Source: Gemmatimonadota bacterium (GTDB lineage: Bacteria; JAAXHH01). From it: a DNA stretch of 34,021 nucleotides. Where the stretch lies: assembly GCA_009838645.1 (NCBI GenBank), contig VXRC01000040.1, forward strand, positions 1 through 34,021, given 5' to 3'. Positions 22,147 to 29,609 of the stretch are shown piece after piece. Under the pieces are notes generated by a model, which saw only the letters and a program-made list of their open reading frames with translations, searched no databases and was not told the origin of the DNA. Each line of letters starts with the position of its first letter. Position 1 is the first letter of the stretch. Made by a program: the position numbers and the translations under genes.

Positions 22147-23079
22147 CTACAACCGGTTCAGCAGCCGCAGCATGATGGCCTTCTGGGCGTCCAGGCGGTT
22201 CTCGGCCTGGTCGTAGATGATCGACTGCTCGTGCTCGATCATGTCCTCGGCGATCTCGTAGCCGGGATGGATGGGCATGTCGTGCATGATCTTCGCACAG
22301 CTGCCGGCGAGCAGGGCGCGGTCGATCTGGTAGGGCATCATGATCCCGCTCCGCTTCTCCTTCTCGGCCGCGTAGGCGGGATCGTTGAAGAGTTCCATGT
22401 CGAGCCAGGTATCCGTGTAGACGTAATCGGCATCCGCGACCGCCGCCCCGGCGTCCAGCGTCTCGGTGAGCAGCCCCCTGTCCAGCAGCTTCTTCCGGCT
22501 TTCCTCGTCCACACTTTCCGGCTCCCGGATCGGACAGACCAGCGTCAGGTGCACGCCCAGCGGCGCGGCGATGGAAACCAGCGAGTTGACCACGTTGTTG
22601 TACACGCCGATGTAGGTCAGCCGCGCGCCTTCCACGCCCTCCGGACGGTCTTCCGCGATGGTCAGCACGTCCGCCAGCGCCTGGCAGGGATGGTACAGGT
22701 TGCAGCACCCGTTGATGACCGGCACCGTGGAGGCCTTTTCCATCTCCAGCAGGTCCCGGTTGTCCTTCAGCCGCGCCATGATGATCGCGGCGTTGCGGCC
22801 CAGGTACTGCGTCTCGAAGCGCACCTTGCTCAGGGTGAAGTTGGTCGCCATCCAGTCCAGGTTGATGGCGTGCCCACCCATTTCAGTCATGCCCGCCTCG
22901 AAGGACACCCGGGTGCGCGTGGACGTCTTCTGGAAGATCATGACCAGCGTGTTGCCCTGCATGCGGCCCTGGTATTCCCAGCGGTAGTGCTTCACGCGCC
23001 TGGCCAGGTCGACGATCTCCACGATCTCGCCGTCTTCCCAGTACTTCCAGTCGATCAGGTGCTTGATGTCTGTGGACAT
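22147..23079 (-). CDS. Ornithine-carbamoyltransferase-family protein, altered substrate site
   Basis: A 310-aa transcarbamylase of normal length. The carbamoyl-phosphate half is canonical: QKTSTRTR (STRTR at 53-57) and HPCQALADVLT (130-140). NNVVNSL (161-167) matches the ornithine-carboxylate Asn motif. The second-substrate half is not canonical: the usual DVWxSMG loop is DTWLDME (223-229), and the HCLPxxRG signature is HDMPIHPGYE (266-275), losing Cys and Arg. The C-terminal DQAENRLDAQKA is preserved. OTC makes citrulline from ornithine in arginine synthesis; these changes suggest a distinct subfamily or a different amine acceptor. It lacks the HCLPVRRN knot motif of acetyl- or succinylornithine enzymes. 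AGGA lies 9 nt before ATG 23079, which is 12 bp after the stop of the M16 partner gene, so it is the last gene of that operon. Confidence 0.85.
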   Translation of the reverse strand: MSTDIKHLIDWKYWEDGEIVEIVDLARRVKHYRWEYQGRMQGNTLVMIFQKTSTRTRVSFEAGMTEMGGHAINLDWMATNFTLSKVRFETQYLGRNAAIIMARLKDNRDLLEMEKASTVPVINGCCNLYHPCQALADVLTIAEDRPEGVEGARLTYIGVYNNVVNSLVSIAAPLGVHLTLVCPIREPESVDEESRKKLLDRGLLTETLDAGAAVADADYVYTDTWLDMELFNDPAYAAEKEKRSGIMMPYQIDRALLAGSCAKIMHDMPIHPGYEIAEDMIEHEQSIIYDQAENRLDAQKAIMLRLLNRL

Positions 23080-23091
23080 GCTTGCTTCCTG

Positions 23092-25230
23092 TTATTCAGG
23101 CGCCGCAAAGGCGTCGGCCGGAATCTCCGGATTGATTTCGATGGTCTGGGTCACCGACTCTCCGCTGGGATTCCCGTTTTGTTTCATCGACTCCTTGAAG
23201 GGCAGTTTGATCCCCTCGACTTCGCGGTAATCGCTCATGGTCGATTCGGCTTCCACGGGACCCTGCTGGGACATGGACTGGCCGGCCTTCTTGTACGGCA
23301 ACATGGTCTCCGCGTCCAGGTACAGCTTGAAGGGGTTCAAACCCGGAGGCGTGATCAGAAGCACTTCCGTCGCCCTTCCTTCGATCTCTTCCCGCCCGGT
23401 ATGTTGCACCGTCAACCCCTCCGCGTCCATCCGGTTGTACAAAAAGACCAGGTTCCGCCAGAGTTCCTCTCGCATCGAATCCCGCTGCTGGTCCGGAAGG
23501 GGCTGTGTATTGCCCATGGGGTCAACCACCCAGGCCTGGTCGTCGATCAATGTCATATCGATATCACCCATCGGCGTCTGCATCGTCGTCTTCGACTTAT
23601 CCGGAAACGCGACCAGGCTTTCCACGCCGATGACCATCTCGCCCATGGGCTGGATCACCGTGACCTCTGCGGTTACCCGTAACGATTGAATCGCGGTCAA
23701 GGCCTCGATACCCCCCAGAGCCTCAGCTGAACGCATCAGCAGTTCCCTGCCCATGGCCACGTCGTCCTCGGTGGCTTCCGGGGCTTCCACGACAGGAAGC
23801 GCGATGGTCACGTCGATCTCGTTGACCTCGCCGAACGCCGACATCTCCTCGTCGAAGTCCTGGTCGTTCCCGACCACGATGAGGCGCATCTTGTCCGGTT
23901 GCAGGTATTCGCGGGCCACGCGCTTGACGTCTTCCACGGTCACCTTTTCGATCCCGGTCTTGGTCTTCTCGAGGAAATCCTGGGGATAACCATAGTACTC
24001 GTAGGTCATCTGCCGGTCGATGATCTCACGGCGACTGTCGAAATTGAAGACGAAGGAATTCAGGAAACTTTCCTTGGCCAGGTTCAGTTCCTCTTCCGTG
24101 ATTTCATCGGTCGTCATCCGTCCCACTTCGTGCCGGAGAGACCGGATCGCCTGCGCCGTGGTTTCCGAACTGGTCATGCAGGCCACGTAGAAAATCCCGG
24201 GGAAATTGTAGTTTGCGCTGTAGATGCCGAAGACGGCGTAGGCCAGGCCCTGCTCCGACCGGACAATGCGAAAGAGCCGGCCGGAAAACCCGCCGCTGAG
24301 GATATCGTTCATGACCCGCAGGGCGAAGTAGTCGGGATTGTCCCTGACGCCGCCGATGTGGCCGAGGACGACCGTGCTCTGGTTGATATCGTCCTTCCGG
24401 ACCAGGTTCACCGAACTGTCGTAGGTATAGTCGACATCGGGCAGATCGGGCCGCACGAACCCGGCCTTCTCCCATCCCCCGAATACATCGGAGATCTTCT
24501 TTACCATCTCGTCCGTGTCGAAATCCCCCCACACGCCGAACATGGTGTTGTCCGGATGCATCCAGTCCCGATGAAAGGCCACGAGGTCGTCCCGGGTAAT
24601 GGCGTCGATCGTGGCGTATTCGGCGTGGCGCGCGTACACGCTCTCCGCGCCGTAGATCAGCTTGCGGTATTCCCGGAAGGCCATGTCGGTCGGGTCGTCG
24701 TTCCGACGGGAGATCGTGGATCGCGCGGTGACTTTTTCCAGTTCGATCTTGTCTTCGGGGAAGGCGGGATGCATGAGAATGTCCGCTAGAATGGGCAGCA
24801 CGGTATCCACGTTGTCCTTGAGAGCGGACATGAAAGCGGACCCGGAAACCAGGCCGATCTGCGTCTCTACAGTCGCGCCAATTCCCTCCAGGGTCTCGTC
24901 GATCTCGTCGCCCGACATGCTCGTGGACCCACCCGTGCGTATGACCGCGCCGGTGATCCCGGCCAGGCCGATCCTTTCCGCCGGTTCGTTGACGGAGCCC
25001 ACGCCGAAGCGGGCGCTCAGGTTGATCATCGGCAGCCGGCGGTCTTCCACCAGGTACAGGATAATCCCGTTATCCAGGACCACCCTGGTGGGCGTCGGGG
25101 TGGCGATATCGTTGAGCGGCGGGAATTGCAGCTCTGTGTAGTCCTTCTGTGCCGCGACCGGCATGGCCGAAAAGACCAGCCCTGCCAGCATCAGGCCAAG
25201 TGTAGCGACTTTCAGACGGGTACTGCGCAT
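23092..25230 (-). CDS. Non-catalytic M16 peptidase homologue with extra C-terminal domain
   Basis: A 712-aa exported protein: signal peptide (VATLGLMLAGLVFSAMPVAAQ), two M16 domains (about 35-460), then about 230 residues of a beta-rich domain resembling LolA-like lipoprotein-carrier folds (EALTAIQSLRVTAEV, VESLVAFPDKSKTTM, GLNPFKLYLDAETMLPYKKAG). The zinc motif HxxEH is absent: the equivalent region reads GLAGITGAVIRTGG. This is the pattern of the inactive subunit that partners a catalytic M16 protein, here the preceding gene. The second half retains the GGFSGRLFRIVRSEQGLAY motif with the Arg/Tyr that bind substrate. ATG 25230 has AGGAG 8 nt upstream; an upstream in-frame start (25299) would precede the signal peptide and is rejected. 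The role of the C-terminal domain is not known; binding of lipid or lipoprotein is a guess. Confidence 0.85.
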   Translation of the reverse strand: MRSTRLKVATLGLMLAGLVFSAMPVAAQKDYTELQFPPLNDIATPTPTRVVLDNGIILYLVEDRRLPMINLSARFGVGSVNEPAERIGLAGITGAVIRTGGSTSMSGDEIDETLEGIGATVETQIGLVSGSAFMSALKDNVDTVLPILADILMHPAFPEDKIELEKVTARSTISRRNDDPTDMAFREYRKLIYGAESVYARHAEYATIDAITRDDLVAFHRDWMHPDNTMFGVWGDFDTDEMVKKISDVFGGWEKAGFVRPDLPDVDYTYDSSVNLVRKDDINQSTVVLGHIGGVRDNPDYFALRVMNDILSGGFSGRLFRIVRSEQGLAYAVFGIYSANYNFPGIFYVACMTSSETTAQAIRSLRHEVGRMTTDEITEEELNLAKESFLNSFVFNFDSRREIIDRQMTYEYYGYPQDFLEKTKTGIEKVTVEDVKRVAREYLQPDKMRLIVVGNDQDFDEEMSAFGEVNEIDVTIALPVVEAPEATEDDVAMGRELLMRSAEALGGIEALTAIQSLRVTAEVTVIQPMGEMVIGVESLVAFPDKSKTTMQTPMGDIDMTLIDDQAWVVDPMGNTQPLPDQQRDSMREELWRNLVFLYNRMDAEGLTVQHTGREEIEGRATEVLLITPPGLNPFKLYLDAETMLPYKKAGQSMSQQGPVEAESTMSDYREVEGIKLPFKESMKQNGNPSGESVTQTIEINPEIPADAFAAPE

Positions 25231-25295
25231 GGGTTCGACTCCTGTGTTCAGGGCATAGGATGTTCGCGTCGGTCCGTGATCCTTCGGTTCCGTCA

Positions 25296-26816
25296 TCATT
25301 CGGTCCCGTCATCATCCATGGTAACGATCGAAGCCACCGTCCGGTTCTTAGAAACCAGGTACTGGTTGGCTACGCGCTTGATATCTTCGGCGGTCACCTC
25401 ATTGATCGCGTCGATACTGTGGAAGAGGTTGCGCCAATCACCCGTAAGCACGTGAAAATAAGCCATTTGAAGCGCAAGCCCCATATTTGATTCAAGCCCC
25501 CGGATCAGGTTTACCCGGGCCCGCACTTTCGCCCTGGACAGTTCCTCTTCGGTAACTTCCTCGTTCCGGATGCGTTCGATTTCCTCCTCGATGGCTTGCT
25601 CCGTATCCGCGGCGGTGTGGTCCTTGCTCGGAAAGGCGAAAAACACCATCATGTTGGGGTACTTGCTGCCGGGAAAGTCCGTGAAGGAGGAAGCGTTCAC
25701 CGCGATTTTTTGGTCCTTGACGAGTTTGGTATACAAACGGCTGGTGCGGCCGCTTCCCAGGATATCCGACAGTACGTTGAACACCACGTCGTCTTCATGG
25801 TTGATGTCGACCTTGTGGTAACCCATCAGGATCACCGGTTGGGACTTGTCCTCCATGATCACGCGGCGCTCCGCCAGTTGCGGGGGTTCGGTCGTCTCAA
25901 CCGGTTCGATCGGTGGCCCGGCCGGAAGACGATCGAAATACTCGTGGGCCAGTTCCTTGACGTGCGCGGGGTCGGCGTCGCCTGAGATGATGATTGTCAG
26001 GTTGTCGGCGCCGTAGTACCGCCTGAAGAAATCCATCGCCTCCGCGCGGGTCATGGAATCCAGGTCCGACATGTGGCCCAGGGTCGGCTCGCCGTAGGGA
26101 TGGGCCTTGTAGGCGGCGCTCAGCATCTCCTCCACCAGGCGTCCGACCGGACTGCTTTCGCTCATCCGACGTTCTTCCTTGACCACGTCCCGTTCTATGA
26201 AGAACTCCCGGAGCACCGGGTCGAGGAAGCGGCTGGACTCCAGCGCGAAGAACAGCTCGAGCTTGTTCGAGGGAAGACTGTAGAAATACCGCGTGGCGTC
26301 CCGGCTGGTCGTGGCGTTCAACCCCGTGCCGCCGGCTCGGTCGATGGCCTCGTCCATGGCATTGGACTGGCCGAGTTCCCGGGCCGCCTTCTTGGCGTCC
26401 TCGAAGGCCTGCTCCAGGCTTGCCAGGCGCTCGGGGTCGGCCAGGTGGCCCTTGTGCCGCTCGCTTCGGAGATCGTCGAAGATCTCGTCCACCTTCTCCA
26501 TGGCGGCATATTCGGCTTCCAGGTCCATGGCGCCGATGGTCGTGGTACCCTTGAAGGCCATGTGCTCGAAGACGTGGGCCAGGCCCGTGATGCCCTTGAC
26601 CTCATCCACGGAGCCGACGTCCGCGTAGGTGAGGACGGTGAGGACAGGGGCGTCATGGTTCTCCACCACGATGAAGGTCATTCCGTTGTCGAGCGTGAAT
26701 TCTGTGACGTTCTGCTCGAAGGCGGCCAGGTCCTGGGACATCGCCGGACCGGACAGGCCGGACAAGGCAAGGACCATGACTGCCAATGGGATGTATCGCA
26801 TCAATCGGGTCTTCAT
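25296..26816 (-). CDS. Catalytic M16 zinc peptidase (pitrilysin/insulinase family), exported
   Basis: A 506-aa protein with a signal peptide (YIPLAVMVLALSGLSGPAMSQ) and the inverted zinc motif HVFEH at 81-85, with the distal ligand likely in VVKEERRM. The segment before RYFYSLPSNKLELFFALES is the extended form seen in bacterial M16 enzymes (GGTGLNATTSRDATRY). The second domain holds GSGRTSRLYTKLVKDQKIA, the substrate-binding Arg/Tyr region. Such enzymes degrade unfolded or small peptides in the periplasm. ATG 26816 has GGAGG 9 nt upstream. It is followed 65 bp later by the inactive partner gene, the usual order for heterodimeric M16 systems, and by the carbamoyltransferase gene. pdxJ ends 65 bp upstream on the same strand, so readthrough is possible. 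Confidence 0.9.
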   Translation of the reverse strand: MKTRLMRYIPLAVMVLALSGLSGPAMSQDLAAFEQNVTEFTLDNGMTFIVVENHDAPVLTVLTYADVGSVDEVKGITGLAHVFEHMAFKGTTTIGAMDLEAEYAAMEKVDEIFDDLRSERHKGHLADPERLASLEQAFEDAKKAARELGQSNAMDEAIDRAGGTGLNATTSRDATRYFYSLPSNKLELFFALESSRFLDPVLREFFIERDVVKEERRMSESSPVGRLVEEMLSAAYKAHPYGEPTLGHMSDLDSMTRAEAMDFFRRYYGADNLTIIISGDADPAHVKELAHEYFDRLPAGPPIEPVETTEPPQLAERRVIMEDKSQPVILMGYHKVDINHEDDVVFNVLSDILGSGRTSRLYTKLVKDQKIAVNASSFTDFPGSKYPNMMVFFAFPSKDHTAADTEQAIEEEIERIRNEEVTEEELSRAKVRARVNLIRGLESNMGLALQMAYFHVLTGDWRNLFHSIDAINEVTAEDIKRVANQYLVSKNRTVASIVTMDDDGTE

Positions 26817-26881
26817 GTAATCAACCTCCAGGGAATTTGTTAAACCGCTCAAATCAGTACGTTCAGGATAAACCCATTTAA

Positions 26882-27643
26882 TTAAGCACTGGTTGATATC
26901 GTCTCAGCCTTTTCGAGTTCACCCAGGTACGCGCCCACGGCGTTCTTCAACCCCATTTCCAGCGCGTCGGCGACAAGCGCGTGGCCGATGGAAACTTCGA
27001 GTACGTTCGGCACGGTGCCGCAGAACACGGCCAGGTTGTCCAGGTTGAGATCGTGGCCGGCATTGACGCCCAGGCCGATCTGGTGAGCGTGTTCCGCCGC
27101 CCTGGCGAAGGCCGAAAGTACGGGCTGCATCTGTTTCTGGCCTGTCGCGAAGGCCACGGCATAGGGTTCGGTGTACAGCTCGATCCGGTCGGCGCCGATC
27201 TCGGGCACCCGCTCGATCTGGTCGAGGTCCGCGTCCATGAACAGGCTGACCCGGCAGCCGAGGTCCTTCAGTTCCGCGATGATCGGTTTGAGTCTCTCGG
27301 CATTGGTCTTCACGTCCCAGCCCTGGTCCGAGGTGAAGGCGTCCGGGTCGTCGGGGACCAGTGTAGCCTGCGTGGGCCGGGTCTTGCGGACGATCTCCAT
27401 GACCTGGTGGAAGGGGTTGCCCTCGATACTGTATTCGATCTCCGGGTAGTCCTTCAGCAATTCGGCCAGGTCGTCCACGTCGCCGGGCGTAATATGCCGC
27501 TGGTCGGGCCGAGGGTGCACCGTGATGCCGTAGGCGCCGGCCTCGATCGCGATCCGGGACAGGTCCGTCACGCTGGGTATGCCGTGCAGGCGCGTGTTCC
27601 GCAGCAAGGCCACCTTGTTTACGTTGACACTTAGTTTAGCCAT
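26882..27643 (-). CDS. pdxJ: Pyridoxine 5'-phosphate synthase
   Basis: A 253-aa TIM-barrel enzyme that condenses 3-amino-2-oxopropyl phosphate with 1-deoxyxylulose 5-phosphate to pyridoxine phosphate, the last ring-forming step of the DXP-dependent PLP route. Motifs: LSVNVNKVALLRNTR (start of the barrel), GITVHPRPDQRHI with active-site His43 and Arg45, SIEGNP with Glu74, TLVPDDPDAFTSDQGWD, and GLGVNAGHDLNLDNL with the C-terminal His. VNVNK and SIEGNP in place of VNIDH and NLEMA are the Bacteroidetes-type variant, useful evidence for an FCB source. GGAGG 6 nt before ATG 27643 fixes the start. It lies downstream of serA on the same strand; several PLP enzymes are encoded nearby. Confidence 0.95.
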   Translation of the reverse strand: MAKLSVNVNKVALLRNTRLHGIPSVTDLSRIAIEAGAYGITVHPRPDQRHITPGDVDDLAELLKDYPEIEYSIEGNPFHQVMEIVRKTRPTQATLVPDDPDAFTSDQGWDVKTNAERLKPIIAELKDLGCRVSLFMDADLDQIERVPEIGADRIELYTEPYAVAFATGQKQMQPVLSAFARAAEHAHQIGLGVNAGHDLNLDNLAVFCGTVPNVLEVSIGHALVADALEMGLKNAVGAYLGELEKAETISTSA

Positions 27644-27691
27644 GGATCCTCCGGTTTCAGGCCACATGTCGAATAGACTTTGTATTCCCCT

Positions 27692-27720
27692 AAACTACAG
27701 TTTTCCTTCAAACGTTCCAA
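27692..27720 (-). promoter_or_regulatory. Promoter candidate for pdxJ
   Basis: Minus strand: -35 TTGGAA (27715-27720), 17-nt spacer, -10 TAGTTT (27692-27697). The leader to ATG 27643 would be about 42 nt. A small GC stem GGCCG/CGGCC (27739-27754) lies between serA and this site; it lacks a T-run and is a weak terminator candidate at best. Confidence 0.35.
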
Positions 27721-27772
27721 GGGGTGCAGCGTCGGTCCGGCCGCACAGTCGGCCTTGTGGTGCCGCGGGGCA

Positions 27773-29401
27773 TCATCCGGGCATCCAGGGAGGCAGGGCT
27801 CCGTGCGCGGGCAGCCGGATGAACCGCGCGCTGTTGATGGCCGGGTGGCCCAGGATCTCGTCGATGGATTCCTGGGGCGGGACGTCGTCCAGGTTCAGCA
27901 CGCCCACGGCCTTGCCGCCGGGCTCGTTCCCCAGCCTGCCGACGGCCATTTGTGCGATGTTCACCTTGTACCGTCCGAAGGTGTCGCCGATGGCGCCGAC
28001 GATGCCGGGCACGTCGCTGTGGTGGAAGACCAGGAGGTTGCCGTCCAGGTAGGCCTCCATGCGGTGTTCGCCCAGGCGGATCAACCTCGGCATGTTGTTT
28101 CCGAAAACCGTTCCGTCGGCCCGGTACGTCTCTTCGGCGCAGTCGATCTCCACGCTGATGGCCGAGGAGAAGAACCCGGCCGCGCTGCGGGTCTGTTCCG
28201 TCAGGTGGATGCCCCGTTCCCGAAGCAGCATCTCGCCGTTGACGATATTGACCTCTTCGTCGAGGGCGTCCTCGAGCAGGCCCGCGCAGAAGGCGGAGGT
28301 GAGCAGGCGCGTGTTCTCGTCGACCACCTTGCCGCGGTAGGTAAGCCGGCACGCGCGCGGCCCCCCGCTGTGCCACTGGGACAGCAGGATGCCCAGCCGG
28401 TAGGCCACGTCGAGATAGCCGCCCAGCGTCTGGTACGTATTCGAATCGATGGTGACGGCGTTCACGGCGTGGCGGACTTCCCCGGTAACCAGGAAATTGA
28501 CCAGGAGGTCCACGGCTTCCACCGCGACGTCGGCCTGCGCCTCTTCCGTGCTCGCCCCGAGATGGGGGGTGCACAGCACGCCCGGCATGTGAAACAGCGG
28601 GCTGTCGACACAGGGCTCCTCTTCGTAGACGTCCAGCGCCACGCCGGCCAGCTTCCCGGATTCGAGGCCCCGGACCAGCGCTTCCTCGTCGTAGATTCCG
28701 CCCCGGGCGCAGTTGATAAGCCGCGCGCCCGGTTTGAGCAGGTCGATCTCCTCGTGGCTCACCAGGTGGCGGGTCTCCGGCGTCAGCGGCGTATGCACGG
28801 TCAGGTAGTCCACCTCGGGCAGCAGGTCGCGCACTTCGTCGACGTACTCCACCCCCAGCTTGGCGGCTTGATCGGGCGAAAGAAAGGGGTCGAATCCGAT
28901 GACGCGCATGGCGAAGGCCTGCGCCCGCGCGGCGACCTCCCGGCCGATACGGCCCATGCCGATGATGCCCAGGGTCTTGCCGGCCAGCTGGACCCCCGTG
29001 AACGCGCCGCGGTCCCACCGTCCTTCCATGAGACTCCGGTTCGCCGGCGCGATGTTGCGCGAAAGGGCTGCGATGAGGGTAAAGGTGTGCTCCGCCGTGC
29101 TCAGGGTATTGCCGGCCGGCGTGTTCATGACCACGATACCCTGCCGGGTCGCCGCGACCCGGTCGATGTTGTCCGTGCCCACGCCCGCGCGCACGATGCA
29201 GCGGAGGCGCGCGTTGCCTTTCAGCACGTCCGCCGTGATCTTCGTGTCGCTCCGGCAGATGGCGCCGTCGTATTCCAGGAGGGCGCCGCGCAGCGCATCG
29301 CCGTCCAGGCCGGTACGCACGTCGTGGGATACTGCGCTTGCCCCGGTGAGCCGTTCGAGCCCTTCCCGAGCCAGTTTGTCGAGGACGATAACGTGATGCA
29401 T
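27773..29401 (-). CDS. serA: D-3-phosphoglycerate dehydrogenase
   Basis: A 542-aa long-form SerA: oxidises 3-phosphoglycerate to 3-phosphohydroxypyruvate with NAD+, the first step of serine synthesis. Domains in order: substrate-binding (1-95, VRAGVGTDNID), NAD-binding (96-290, GIIGMGRIG at 145-153), substrate-binding completion, an intervening ASB domain (about 315-450), and a C-terminal ACT domain (LLVFHHSDVPGIVGAIGDTFG) that usually gives serine feedback. Catalytic residues are Arg233 (CARGGIYDE), Glu262 (DVYEEEP) and His280 (CTPHLGAST). ATG 29401 matches the family N-terminus; AGGAG is 13 nt upstream, somewhat far. In-frame codons continue upstream but run through the promoter. Divergent from dnaE. 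In several bacteria serine and PLP routes share SerA-like enzymes, but no other pathway gene is adjacent except pdxJ. Confidence 0.93.
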   Translation of the reverse strand: MHHVIVLDKLAREGLERLTGASAVSHDVRTGLDGDALRGALLEYDGAICRSDTKITADVLKGNARLRCIVRAGVGTDNIDRVAATRQGIVVMNTPAGNTLSTAEHTFTLIAALSRNIAPANRSLMEGRWDRGAFTGVQLAGKTLGIIGMGRIGREVAARAQAFAMRVIGFDPFLSPDQAAKLGVEYVDEVRDLLPEVDYLTVHTPLTPETRHLVSHEEIDLLKPGARLINCARGGIYDEEALVRGLESGKLAGVALDVYEEEPCVDSPLFHMPGVLCTPHLGASTEEAQADVAVEAVDLLVNFLVTGEVRHAVNAVTIDSNTYQTLGGYLDVAYRLGILLSQWHSGGPRACRLTYRGKVVDENTRLLTSAFCAGLLEDALDEEVNIVNGEMLLRERGIHLTEQTRSAAGFFSSAISVEIDCAEETYRADGTVFGNNMPRLIRLGEHRMEAYLDGNLLVFHHSDVPGIVGAIGDTFGRYKVNIAQMAVGRLGNEPGGKAVGVLNLDDVPPQESIDEILGHPAINSARFIRLPAHGALPPWMPG

Positions 29402-29438
29402 GACGCGCCGGGCACTCCTTTTACGATCGTGCTCAGAC

Positions 29439-29475
29439 CCACCGGAAAAAAACGTAAAATACCTTGCGCCGGTGG
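29439..29475. promoter_or_regulatory. Inverted repeat in the serA/dnaE divergent region
   Basis: CCACCGG (29439-29445) and CCGGTGG (29469-29475) are perfect 7-bp arms, 30 bp centre to centre, about three helical turns. They flank the -10 box of the serA promoter candidate. An operator is possible; a stem in the serA leader is unlikely since the distal arm lies upstream of the start site. Confidence 0.35.
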
Positions 29476-29485
29476 TTCTTATCAA
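29456..29485 (-). promoter_or_regulatory. Promoter candidate for serA
   Basis: Minus strand: -35 TTGATA (29480-29485), 18-nt spacer, -10 TATTTT (29456-29461). Leader about 48 nt. No comparable dnaE promoter was found in the 208-bp gap 29402-29609. Confidence 0.4.
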
Positions 29486-29609
29486 CCTATTTTTCCAGAG
29501 GTAGTCTCGTATCTTCATTCCCACTTTGAAGCCCGTCAGACACTCATCAGGCAGGACCCCGCCCGTCCGCAACAGGTGAACTGCGGTACCTGCCTTAAGG
29601 ACGAACCCC

